From Frankia sp. QA3 (GTDB taxonomy: Bacteria > Actinomycetota > Actinomycetes > Frankiales > Frankiaceae), in assembly GCF_000262465.1 (NCBI RefSeq), contig NZ_CM001489.1:6986540-7050539 (forward strand): a DNA stretch of 64,000 nucleotides, in the 5' to 3' direction. The notes below the pieces were generated by a model. That model made no database searches. It saw nothing but the letters and a program-made list of their open reading frames with translations, and had not been told where the DNA came from. Within the stretch, counting starts at the first letter, position 1; every line of letters starts with the position of its first letter. A program made the position numbers and the translations under genes. Below, piece after piece: positions 43,451 to 51,784 of this stretch.

Positions 43451-43672
43451 GGGCTCCGGACAAGCAGGGATCGTCGCCCCGCACCCGACCGTAACGATGA
43501 GAGTGCGCTCGAAGTCAACCCCGGGTGGCGAGGTCCGGCCCAGGGGGCTGCGCCCGGCGTCTATGCGTTGAAGTGTGTTGACATAGCGTGATGGAGACCC
43601 TGGTGTGACGGTTGCCACCTTGGCAGGGGGGCCGCTCGAACAGCCACGCCGTATCGGCATCAGGGAGAGCGC

Positions 43673-45004
43673 ATGTACCCGGGGGCATTCGCCGACCAGT
43701 TCCCCGACAAGCCGGCCGTGATCGTCGCCGGCACGGGTGCCGTGCTCACCTACGGCAGGCTGGAGGAGGCCTCGAGCCGACTCGCCCGCCGCCTGCACGA
43801 GGCCGGTCTGCGCCGCGGGGACCATCTCGCTCTGCTCACCGACAACGACCCACGGGCGTTCGAGGTCTTCTGGGCGGCGCTGCGCTCGGGCCTGTACATC
43901 ACGGCCGTCAACCGGCACCTCGTCGCGGGCGAGATCGCCTACATCATCGACGACTGCGGCGCGCGGCCTCGTCGTCTCGGCCGCCATGCTCGACGTGGCC
44001 GAGCAGATCGTCGAGGCGACCCCCCGCGTCGGGCTCCGGCTGGTCTACGGCGCGGACGCGGGTGCGTCGAGTACGTACGGCTCGTACGACGAGGCACTGG
44101 CCTCGGTGCCTGCCGGCCCGCTGCCCCACCAGCCGTGCGGCGCGGACATGCTGTACTCGTCCGGCACCACCGGCCGGCCCAAGGGGATTCGGGACGACCT
44201 GCCCGACCGCGAGGTCCACGAACCCGGCGATCCGCTGGTCACCCTGTTCGGGTCGAGGTACGCCTTCGGCCCCGACACCGTCTACCTCTCGCCTGCGCCG
44301 ATCTACCACGCCGCGCCGCTGCGGTTCGGCGGCTGGGTGCACCGCCACGGCGGGACGGTCGTGCTGATGGACCGCTTCGACGCCGAGGGCGCGCTCGCCG
44401 CGATCGAGCGCCACCGCATCACCCACAGCCAGTGGGTGCCGACGATGTTCGTCCGCATGCTCAAACTCGCCCCGGCCGTTCGGGCGAGGTACGACCTGTC
44501 CAGTCACCGGGTCGCCGTCCACGCGGCGGCGCCCTGCCCGCCCGAGGTGAAACGGGCGATGATCGACTGGTGAGGGCCGATCATCTACCAGTACTACTCG
44601 TCGACGGAGAAGGCCGGCGCCACGTTCATCACGACCGAGGAATGGCTGCGCAAGCCCGGCTTGGTCCGCCGCCCCGGGATGGGGATCGCCCGGATCTGCG
44701 GTGACGACGGCGCCGAGCTGCCCACCGGCCAGGTCGGCACGATCTTCTTCCCAAGGTGCTCGACGTCGCGGTCATCGGCCTGCCCGACGAGGAGATGGGG
44801 GAGCGGGTCGTCGCCGTCGTCCAGCCCGCCCCGGCCGCCACCCCGGGCCCCGAGCTCGCCGCCGAGCTGCTGGACTTCCTGCGCCCCCGCCTCGCCGGCT
44901 TCAAGATCCCCCGTACGGTCGACTTCGTCGACGACCTGCCGCGCACTCCCACCGGCAAGCTGGTCAAGCGCCAGCTCCGCGACCAGTACCTCAACGCCGT
45001 CTGA
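43673..45004 (+). pseudogene. Acyl-CoA synthetase (AMP-binding) pseudogene
   Basis: The N-terminus is clear (FPDKPAVIVAGTGAVLTYGR, LALLTDNDPRAFEVFWAALR, SGLYITAVNRHL). One base shifts the frame near 43964. The next block carries the ATP-binding YSSGTTGRPKG and SPAPIYHAAPLRFG, then RITHSQWVPTMFVRML, and ends at a TGA (44571-44573) where the family has Trp-Trp-Gly. Coding continues in the same frame (IIYQYYSSTEKAGATFITTEEW, LPTGQVGTIFF). A deletion junction near 44751 removes about 70 residues including the hinge motif, after which KVLDVAVIGLPDEE and TPTGKLVKRQLRD close the gene in another frame. Three independent lesions make it non-functional. Confidence 0.9.
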
Positions 45005-45243
45005 TCCGTGAGCGGGCGGGTTCACCAGACGCCCCATCGGCCGCGGAACTCCGGCGATACCGGGAAAAGGCGGGGAATCGGCCGGATCGGGCCGGGACGA
45101 TCGTGACCGGACGCGGGAGCGGTGGCCGCGCACCAGTGGCCGGGCGCATCCGCGTCAGGGGCACCAGGCACGGCGGCGGGTGCCCCCGGGCTCGGGGCGA
45201 CGCGCCCGCGCCGGCCCGGAGATTCGGCGCGGCGTTCGGGGGC

Positions 45244-45939
45244 ATGGTGGGCGGGGTGGCGGGCGGCACCGTTGCCGTCGTGCTGGACGGTGCGGCGGCG
45301 CCGCGGTCGGTCGCCGTCCTGACCGGGCTGCTCGCGCTGCTGGCGGTGCTGGTCAGCAGGTGGCCGGAGCATCTCGACACCGCGGTCCACGAGGGCGGTC
45401 ATGCCCTCGCGGCCTTTCTCGCTGGCCGGCGGGTGGGTGGCGTCTGGGTGGAGTCCGACGGCAGTGGTCTGACGTATTCGTTCGGCCGGCGTCGCGGCGT
45501 CGGGTTGTTCGCGACGCGGGCGGCGGGTTACGTCTTCCCCTCCCTGATCGGAGTCTGCTCGGCGCGGCTGCTGGCGGCGGGCAAGGTCACGGCCGTGCTC
45601 ATCCTGGCGGTGGTGGCGCTCGCCGCGTTGCTGCTCGTGATGCGCAACGGCTTCGGGGAACTGGTCGTCGTCGCGGTCGGCGCCTCGCTGATCCTCGCCG
45701 GCCGGTACGCCCCGGGCTGGGTCCAGACCTGGTACGCCTACCTGCTCACCTGGCTGCTGCTGTTCTCCGGCCCGCGGTCGGTGCTGGACCTGCACCGGGC
45801 CCGCCGGCGCGGCGCGGTCGGCTCGGACGCCGACAAACTGGCGGCGAGCACCCACCTCCCCGCCCTGCTCTGGGTCCTCGCCTTCGCCGCGGTCAGCCTG
45901 TGGTGCGCCCTGAAGGGCGCGACCCTCCTGCTCGCCTGA
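45244..45939 (+). CDS. M50-like membrane metallopeptidase
   Basis: This is about 231 aa from ATG 45244; the frame is open further upstream and an earlier GTG is possible. Helix 1 (SVAVLTGLLALLAVLVS) is followed by HLDTAVHEGGHALAAFLAGRR, where HEGGH is the zinc site of M50B proteases. Five or more further helices follow (AAGYVFPSLIGVCSARLL, VTAVLILAVVALAALLL, and others). The family contains intramembrane or membrane-near proteases of unknown substrate in actinobacteria. Confidence 0.82.
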   Translation: MVGGVAGGTVAVVLDGAAAPRSVAVLTGLLALLAVLVSRWPEHLDTAVHEGGHALAAFLAGRRVGGVWVESDGSGLTYSFGRRRGVGLFATRAAGYVFPSLIGVCSARLLAAGKVTAVLILAVVALAALLLVMRNGFGELVVVAVGASLILAGRYAPGWVQTWYAYLLTWLLLFSGPRSVLDLHRARRRGAVGSDADKLAASTHLPALLWVLAFAAVSLWCALKGATLLLA

Positions 45940-46043
45940 CCTCCCCGTCCCGGCCTTCCTGCCTCACCAGCCCGCATATCCAGCTATCCAGAGGGACGAA
46001 ACGGGCACGAAAGCCTCCGGATCAGCAGAGGGACAGGGCCCCA

Positions 46044-47093
46044 TCAGCCGGCCGCGGCCGCCTCGACGCGGGCGAAGTGGTCGTCGACGGCGGCCAGCCA
46101 CGCGAGCGGACGGCTGACCTGGGGGCTGTGGTCGGCGCCGGCGATCACGGCGAGATGGGCGGCCGGGATGCCGTGCGCCAGGGTCCGCGCGCCCGCGCGC
46201 AACGTGGAGTCGTGCTCGCCGACGATGACGGTCGTCGGCACGGTGATCTCGCCGAGCCGGGGGACGAGCGAGGGATAGTCGCCGAGTTCCCGGCCCAGCG
46301 CGGCGAGCGCATCCGGGTCCGCCTGACCGAGCCCCTCCACCTGGCGCTGTGCGGGACTGCGATGGTCGTGGACCGCGCCCACGCTGCCACTGACCTCCGC
46401 CGCGCCCACCGGCCCGTCCGCGGTGCCACCACTGCGGCCGTCGGCATGGGCGGGGCCGGTGCCCGACGCGATCGCCGCCACCCCCTCCAGCACCGCGGCC
46501 ACGATCCGCTTCGCGACCGGCCCGGTGGCCGGGGCGGCCGCGGTGTCGACGAGCACGAGGGAGCGCACGCGGCCCGGATGATCCAGCGCGTACCGCAACG
46601 CGATCACCCCGCCCAGCGAATGGCCGACGAGATGGACCCCGGCCGGCCCGAGCGTCGCGATCAGGGCGGTGAGGTCGGCGAGGAGCAGGCCGAAGGAGTA
46701 GCCCGCCCGCCCGCCGGGCGCCCGGCCGCTTGCGCCGTGCCCCCGATGGTCATAGGCGATCACGCGGCGCGACGTCGCCAGGTCGGCTGCCACCGCCGCC
46801 CAGTCCGCGGTGCTGCCGGCGATGCCGTGGACCAGCACGACCGGGCTGCCGTCGGCGCCGACCCCGGCGCGCGGGGCGCCGACCGGACGCGTCTCGCGGG
46901 GCGGTTGTGGTCCGCTGGGCGGCAGCTTCTCGCCGGACGGCGGCTTCTCGCCGGGCGGCAGCGTCTCGCCGGGCCGCGGGTCTTCGGGTGGCCACGCACC
47001 GGGCGGGCCGTCGTCCGGCCGCACGTCCTCGACGTGCAGATCCAGTCCCGCCGCCACCGGCAGCCGCCACCCGCTCGCACTGACCACCCGCAC
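46044..47093 (-). CDS. Alpha/beta-hydrolase
   Basis: This is about 349 aa from GTG 47093; GTG 47120 lies within tandem repeats and is less likely. SPVVLVHGIAGSTADW (oxyanion loop), VIAYDHRGHGASG, the nucleophile elbow LVGHSLGGVIALRYA, the acid at VGEHDSTLR and the His at GADHSPQVSRP are all present. A proline-rich loop (PPGEKPPSGEKLPPSG) near residues 45-70 and another insert near 235-255 are unusual. Likely an esterase or peptidase-type hydrolase, substrate unknown. Confidence 0.85.
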   Translation of the reverse strand: MRVVSASGWRLPVAAGLDLHVEDVRPDDGPPGAWPPEDPRPGETLPPGEKPPSGEKLPPSGPQPPRETRPVGAPRAGVGADGSPVVLVHGIAGSTADWAAVAADLATSRRVIAYDHRGHGASGRAPGGRAGYSFGLLLADLTALIATLGPAGVHLVGHSLGGVIALRYALDHPGRVRSLVLVDTAAAPATGPVAKRIVAAVLEGVAAIASGTGPAHADGRSGGTADGPVGAAEVSGSVGAVHDHRSPAQRQVEGLGQADPDALAALGRELGDYPSLVPRLGEITVPTTVIVGEHDSTLRAGARTLAHGIPAAHLAVIAGADHSPQVSRPLAWLAAVDDHFARVEAAAAG

Positions 47094-47098
47094 ATCTT

Positions 47099-47174
47099 CA
47101 CTGGGCGGGGTCGGCCTCACTGGGCAGGGTCGGCCTCACTGGGCAGGGTCGGTCTCACTGGGCGGGGTCGGCCT
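47099..47174. repeat. Four 19-bp tandem repeats between MerR and hydrolase genes
   Basis: CACTGGGCGGGGTCGGCCT (with one or two changes per copy) is repeated four times. The array fills the gap after the MerR stop and reaches the start of the hydrolase on the same strand. It separates the two genes and may affect read-through. Confidence 0.85.
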
Positions 47175-47596
47175 CACCCCGTCGAGGTCGGCCTCCCGGC
47201 GGGCCGGGCGCTCCCGCGGCCGGGCGGCGGCTCGACGTCGTAAGGCTCGGTCTCGCCGGCAATGATCACCGTGTTGAGGACCCGGCGGGACGCGGCGAGA
47301 TCGTCGATTCTCGCGTCGATCCGGGCCCGCTCCCGGGTGAGGTCCGCGACCAGGCCGGCGCACGGTACCAGGCGGCCCCCGTCCTCCCGCACGCACGGCA
47401 GCACCTGGGCGATCAGCGTGGTGGGCAGGCCGGCGGACAGCAGCGTGCGGATCCGGCGGACCTGGTCCACATCCGACTCGGCGTACACCCGGTAGCCGCT
47501 GGCCAGGCGCGCCGGGTGCAGCAGCCCCTGCTCCTCGTAGTAGCGCAGCAGCCGCTCGCTCACGGCCGTCCGCCGGGCCAGCTCACCGATGCGCAT
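47174..47596 (-). CDS. MerR-family transcriptional regulator
   Basis: This is a 140-aa regulator. MRIGELARRTAVSERLLRYY is the winged-helix start, followed by EEQGLLHPARLASGYRVY, VDQVRRIRTLLSAGLPT and a coiled coil (ADLTRERARIDARIDDLAAS). One Cys pair region (VLPCVREDG, LVPCAGLV) may serve sensing. It is divergent from an SDR gene and the intervening 70 bp carry a MerR-type promoter, so the SDR is the probable target. Confidence 0.9.
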   Translation of the reverse strand: MRIGELARRTAVSERLLRYYEEQGLLHPARLASGYRVYAESDVDQVRRIRTLLSAGLPTTLIAQVLPCVREDGGRLVPCAGLVADLTRERARIDARIDDLAASRRVLNTVIIAGETEPYDVEPPPGRGSARPAGRPTSTG

Positions 47597-47626
47597 CCTG
47601 ATCCTCTTCCCTCGACCCGGGCGGCC

Positions 47627-47660
47627 TTGACTTTCACATTGATGTCAGACTTTACCGTCG
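47627..47660 (+). promoter_or_regulatory. MerR-type promoter/operator of the SDR gene
   Basis: TTGACT (47627-47632) and ACTTTA (47649-47654) could serve as -35 and -10 boxes. Between them lies an imperfect dyad TTTCACAT-TG-ATGTCAGA (six of eight matches). MerR activators typically bind such a dyad in the spacer. If this is right, the SDR starts at ATG 47666, with almost no leader. Confidence 0.55.
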
Positions 47661-47665
47661 CGACC

Positions 47666-48493
47666 ATGAGCAGCTCATTGAGCGAATCCGCCGACTCGGC
47701 GTCCATGCCGCCCACCGAACAGCCGCCGCTGACGCCGGCGGACCGCGGCCCGTGTGCATACCCGCTGGTCGGGAAGGTCGCCGTGGTCACGGCCGCCTCG
47801 CGCGGCATCGGGCGGGCCGTGGCGCGCCGGCTCGCGGCCGACGGTGCCGCCGTCGTCGTCAACTGGCACACCAGCGCCACCGCGGCCCGTGAAGTGGTCG
47901 CGGGCATTGCCGACGCCGGTGGCCGGGCCGTGGCCGTCCGCGCCGACCTGGGCGACCGCGGCGGCCCCGAGGCGTTGTTCACCGCAGCCGAGGAGACGTT
48001 CGGCGGGGTGGACATCCTCGTCAACAACGCGGGCATCACGGCGGTCGCCCCGACAGCCGACCTCGACGAGGACACCTTCGACCGGCTGTTCGCCGTCAAC
48101 GTCCGGGGCACGTTCCTCGCCCTGCGCCTGGCCGCCCGCCGCCTGCGTGACGGCGGCCGCATCGTCAACATCTCCACCGGCTACACCCTGGCCACCTACC
48201 CGAACGTCGGCGTCTACGCCGGGACGAAGGCGGCCGTCGAGCAGATGGCGCGGTCGCTGTCCCGGGAACTCGGCCCGCGCCGGATCACCGTCAACACGGT
48301 GCTGCCCGGGCTCGTCGACACCGACGGTCTGTCCGCCGACGTCCGGGCGAACCTCGACGCGTTCGTCGCCGCGACGCCGCTCGGCCGGATCGGCGAGGCC
48401 CGGGACATCGCCGACGTCGTGGCCTTCCTGGCAGGGGACGACGCCCGGTGGGTGACGGGACAGGCCATCGTCGCCGCGGGCGGCCTCGTCTGA
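47666..48493 (+). CDS. SDR-family oxidoreductase under MerR control
   Basis: This is 275 aa from ATG 47666; ATG 47642 lies inside the predicted promoter. A flexible start of about 30 residues precedes GKVAVVTAASRGIGRAVARR (cofactor site), VDILVNNAGITAVAP, IVNISTGYTLATYPNVGVYA with Ser, then YAGTK with catalytic Tyr and Lys, and LPGLVDTDG. The final VTGQAIVAAGGLV is usual for FabG-like members. Such MerR/SDR pairs often answer reactive aldehydes or quinones; that is inference. Confidence 0.9.
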   Translation: MSSSLSESADSASMPPTEQPPLTPADRGPCAYPLVGKVAVVTAASRGIGRAVARRLAADGAAVVVNWHTSATAAREVVAGIADAGGRAVAVRADLGDRGGPEALFTAAEETFGGVDILVNNAGITAVAPTADLDEDTFDRLFAVNVRGTFLALRLAARRLRDGGRIVNISTGYTLATYPNVGVYAGTKAAVEQMARSLSRELGPRRITVNTVLPGLVDTDGLSADVRANLDAFVAATPLGRIGEARDIADVVAFLAGDDARWVTGQAIVAAGGLV

Positions 48494-48508
48494 GCGTGGG
48501 TCCGGAGC

Positions 48509-48652
48509 GCGGCGAGGCCCGACAACGCGGCGAGGCCCGACAACGCGGCGAGGCCCGACAACGCGGCGAGGCCCGACAACGCGGCGAGGCCCGACAACGC
48601 GGCGAGGCCCGACAGCGCGGCGAGGCCCGACAACGCGGCGAGGCCCGATGAG
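48509..48652. repeat. Eight 18-bp tandem repeats after the SDR gene
   Basis: GCGGCGAGGCCCGACAAC is repeated about eight times from 15 bases after the SDR stop; one copy has GACAGC and the last ends in GATGAG. All units keep the same phase, but no gene uses it convincingly. It may be an unstable 3' element. Confidence 0.9.
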
Positions 48653-48756
48653 GAGTGGCCCGGTCCGGGGTCGTGGCCCGCCGTCCCGGCTCCCGGGCCA
48701 GTAGGGTGAGGCCGCCGTGTCCTCGACCGGAATCCACCGGTGTGGCCGAGTCGGGG

Positions 48757-48823
48757 ACCGGGTTCGCCGGTCGTCGGAGCGTCGACCGGGTTCGCCGGTC
48801 GTCGGAGCGTCGACCGGGTTCGG
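48757..48823. repeat. 28-bp tandem duplication upstream of the CitE-like gene
   Basis: A 28-bp unit beginning ACCGGGTTCGCCGGTCGTCG occurs at 48757-48784 and 48785-48812, with a partial third copy. It lies in the leader region of the CitE-like gene, just upstream of the GGAGGG ribosome site. Confidence 0.8.
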
Positions 48824-48854
48824 ACGGGACCGGGCGCGGGACGGGAGGGACGCG

Positions 48855-49757
48855 GTGACAGCCGAGGGGACCACAGCGCCGGCGGACTACCGGCCGCGCC
48901 GGTCGGTGCTGTACATGCCGGGGGCGAACGAGCGGGCGCTGGAGAAGGCGAAGGGCCTGCCGGCCGACGCGCTCATCCTCGACCTGGAGGACGCCGTCGC
49001 TCCAAGCGCCAAGCAGGACGCGCGCGAGCGGGTCTGTGCCGCCGTGGCCGCCGGCGCCTACGGCCGCCGCGAGGTGGCGATCCGGATCAACGGCCGTGAC
49101 ACCCCCTGGCACGCCGACGACCTGCGCGCCGCCGCCCAGGCGGGGCCGGACGCCGTCGTCGTGCCGAAGATCGGCTCGCCCGAGGACGTGCACGCCGTCG
49201 AGCGGGACCTGGTCGCCGCCGGGGCGCCGGACCACACCCTGATCTGGGCGATGGTCGAGACGCCGATCGCGATGCTGCGCGCCCTGGAGATCGCCCGGTC
49301 CTCGCCGCGGCTGGCCGTGCTCGTCATGGGCACCAACGACCTGGCCAACGAGCTGCGCGCCGAGCATGTGCCCGGCCGGGCGCCGCTGCTGACCGGCCTG
49401 GGGCTGTGCCTGCTGGCGGCGCGGGCCAGCGGTAAGGCGATCCTCGACGGCGTCTACAACGACGTTCGCGACGCCGAGGGGTTCGCCGCCGAGTGCCGGC
49501 AGGGCCGTGAGTTGGGCTTCGACGGCAAGACCCTGATCCATCCCGGCCAGGTGGAGCCCTGCAACCAGGCGTTCTCGCCGTCCGACGAGCAGCTCGCCGA
49601 GGCCGCGCAGATCGTGCGGGCCTGGGAGGACGCGGCGGCCGCGGGCCGGGGCGTCGTCACCGTCAACGGTCGAATGATCGAGAACCTGCACGTGGACAAC
49701 GCCCGCCGGCTGCTCGCCGTCGACGCCGCCATCGCCGAGCTCACCGCCGCCCGCTAG
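48855..49757 (+). CDS. HpcH/HpaI aldolase/CitE-family CoA-ester lyase
   Basis: This is a 300-aa TIM-barrel lyase. GTG 48855 has GGAGGG five bases upstream. RRSVLYMPGANERALEKAKG, DALILDLEDAVAPSAK, VAIRINGRDTPWHADD, VVVPKIGSPEDV, WAMVETPIAM (metal-binding Glu) and GTNDLANELRAE are the family's core in order. GKTLIHPGQVEPCN completes the site. Relatives cleave citryl-, malyl- or citramalyl-CoA; the substrate is not deducible. It stands alone, without ligase or transferase subunits. Confidence 0.92.
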   Translation: MTAEGTTAPADYRPRRSVLYMPGANERALEKAKGLPADALILDLEDAVAPSAKQDARERVCAAVAAGAYGRREVAIRINGRDTPWHADDLRAAAQAGPDAVVVPKIGSPEDVHAVERDLVAAGAPDHTLIWAMVETPIAMLRALEIARSSPRLAVLVMGTNDLANELRAEHVPGRAPLLTGLGLCLLAARASGKAILDGVYNDVRDAEGFAAECRQGRELGFDGKTLIHPGQVEPCNQAFSPSDEQLAEAAQIVRAWEDAAAAGRGVVTVNGRMIENLHVDNARRLLAVDAAIAELTAAR

Positions 49758-50041
49758 CGGCGAGGCTCGCCGTCGAGGCGCGCTGCTCGGCCGCCCGCCG
49801 CGGACCTTCGTGCGGTGGCTCGTACCTGCCCGCCCCCGAGTTTCCCGTGCGCCGGCTGGCCTCGGCGCTCTGAGCGGGGCGGGGGTGGGTCGGGATAACC
49901 CGAAGCCGAGTGGTGGGCGTACCGGCTGGGAACGCCGCGGGCACGGCGGCAGGCTGGGAGGCGTCCCCACGGGGACCGGGTGTTCCGCGGAACCGTGTTC
50001 GTGGGCGACCGAGCCGTGACACACTGCTTCCGAAGGCGCCG

Positions 50042-51448
50042 ATGACCATGACCACCCCACCGCCTCCCGTCCCCTCGCGGGAGCCTGGACCGCCGCACTG
50101 GCCGGGGGCCGCCGGTGGCCTGCCGCCGGACGATGGGCACGGGGGCGGTCTGCCGCCGGGCGGACGTCCGCGGCGCTGGCGGGGGCACCGGGAGTTCGCC
50201 TACACCCTGGTCGGCCTGCCGCTGGGCGTCCTCGGCTTCGTCTACGCGGTCGTCGCGATCTCCGCCGGCGCCAGCCTCGCCGCCACCGTCGTCGGCCTGC
50301 CGCTGCTGGCGGCCCTGCTCGTCGGCGCCCGCCGGCTCGGCGAGGTGAACCGGCGGCTGGCCACCGGGCTGCTCGGCGCGGGCGTTGCCGCCCCGCGCCC
50401 GTTCCGGCCGCGACGCCCCGGCGCGCTCGGCTGGATCCGGGCCGGGCTGGGCGACACGGTCGGCTGGCGGGCCCTGCCCTACCTGCTGCTGAAGTTCCCG
50501 CTGTCGCTGATCAGCGGGATCGTCTCGACCGCGCTGTGGAGCTATGCGCTGGGCGCGGTCAGCTATCCGGTGTGGCGGCCGTTCCTGCCGTTGCAGCACG
50601 ACGGCGATGGTCACGGGCACCGCGGCGCCTCGTTCGGCACCGACTTCTTCCTCGACACCGCCCCCCTCGTCACCGCGGTGACCGTGACCGGGCTGCTCCT
50701 GCTGGCCGTCGCCCGCTGGTCGGTGCGCGGGCTGGTGCACCTGGACCTGCTGCTGATCCGGGGCCTGCTCGGCCCGACCCGGCGATCCCTCACGGCGCAG
50801 CGGGTGCGCGACCTGGAACGCACCCGCGCCGCTGCCGTCGACGACTCGGCCGCGGCGCTGCGCCGCATCGAACGTGACCTGCACGACGGGGCGCAGGCCC
50901 GGCTGGTGGCGATGGCGATGAACCTCGGCGTCGCCCGCGAGCACCTCGCCGCCGACGGGGACGCCGTCGATCTGGACACCACCCGCACGCTGGTCGACGC
51001 GGCCCACCGCGATGTCAAGGAAGCCCTCGTCGAACTGCGCAACCTCGCCCGCGGGATCCACCCGCCGATCCTCGACCGGGGCCTTGACGCCGCGCTCGCG
51101 AGCCTCACCGCGAGCAGTGCCCTGCCGGTGCGGGTGAGCGTCGACCTGCCGGACCGCCCGTCGGCGGCGATCGAGACGATCGCCTACTTCTGCGTCGCCG
51201 AGCTGCTGGCCAACGCCGCCAAGCACAGCCACGCCAGCCAGGCGTACGTCAGCATCATCGGGCGGGCCAAGCGGGTGCGCGTCGCCGTCGGCGACGACGG
51301 TGCCGGCGGCGCGCGCATCGCTCCCGGGGGCACCGGGGGGCTCGCGGGTCTGGTGGAACGCGTCCACACCGTGGACGGCTGGCTCAGCCTCACCAGCCCG
51401 GCCGGCGGCCCGACCACCGTGACCCTCGACCTGCCGCTGCACGCGTGA
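50042..51448 (+). CDS. NarL/DesK-type sensor histidine kinase without adjacent regulator
   Basis: This is a 468-aa kinase. The N-terminal sensor (about residues 55-245) has two hydrophobic hairpins, YTLVGLPLGVLGFVYAVVAI with SLAATVVGLPLLAALLVG, and LLLKFPLSLISGIVSTALW with TAVTVTGLLLLAVA, as in the PF13796 putative-sensor family. The HisKA_3 box is RIERDLHDGAQARLVAMAM with His near 281, and the ATPase has AELLANAAKHSHAS and VGDDGAGGA, GGLAGLVERVHTVDG. Kinases of this class normally have a LuxR-type regulator next to them; none is seen on either side. Confidence 0.9.
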   Translation: MTMTTPPPPVPSREPGPPHWPGAAGGLPPDDGHGGGLPPGGRPRRWRGHREFAYTLVGLPLGVLGFVYAVVAISAGASLAATVVGLPLLAALLVGARRLGEVNRRLATGLLGAGVAAPRPFRPRRPGALGWIRAGLGDTVGWRALPYLLLKFPLSLISGIVSTALWSYALGAVSYPVWRPFLPLQHDGDGHGHRGASFGTDFFLDTAPLVTAVTVTGLLLLAVARWSVRGLVHLDLLLIRGLLGPTRRSLTAQRVRDLERTRAAAVDDSAAALRRIERDLHDGAQARLVAMAMNLGVAREHLAADGDAVDLDTTRTLVDAAHRDVKEALVELRNLARGIHPPILDRGLDAALASLTASSALPVRVSVDLPDRPSAAIETIAYFCVAELLANAAKHSHASQAYVSIIGRAKRVRVAVGDDGAGGARIAPGGTGGLAGLVERVHTVDGWLSLTSPAGGPTTVTLDLPLHA

Positions 51449-51784
51449 GCGGTTCACTGCCGTTGGCATCCGCCCCCGGGGAACCGGCGCCTTGACGCCG
51501 TAGTTCGCGGAGATCCGACTTCTTCGGGGTCTTCAAAGATTCCCGATGAATCGACGGGTGTCGATGACGAGCCGGTTTTCGTCGCGCCCAGCAGCGCCGG
51601 AGATCGCCTTGACGCACGGCTCTCGGATGGTCTCCGGTGCGCTGCGCGGCGGAATGGACCGGCCCGGTGCTCGCCCGCGCCCGCCGCGGGCGGCGGGATT
51701 AGGGTCGTAGCTGTTCCGAGCCGGTGACCGGCACCGGTGATCGTACCGATTGTGATTTTCGACAAATGGACGGGATGGGATTGC
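51449..51784. other. 336-bp gap, possible gene trace on the minus strand
   Basis: No complete gene is visible. On the minus strand the end of a frame near 51533-51620 reads AISGAAGRDENRLVIDTRRF then IGNL and stop, which looks protein-like, but nothing upstream supports a gene. The DNA is a little less GC-rich here. The promoter of the next gene should lie near 51700-51770. Confidence 0.4.

Noticed and set aside
48509..48652. Tandem repeats considered as a CRISPR array
   Set aside because: Units are 18 bp and directly adjacent with no unique spacers; there are no cas genes. The same applies to the 126-bp and 20-bp arrays.
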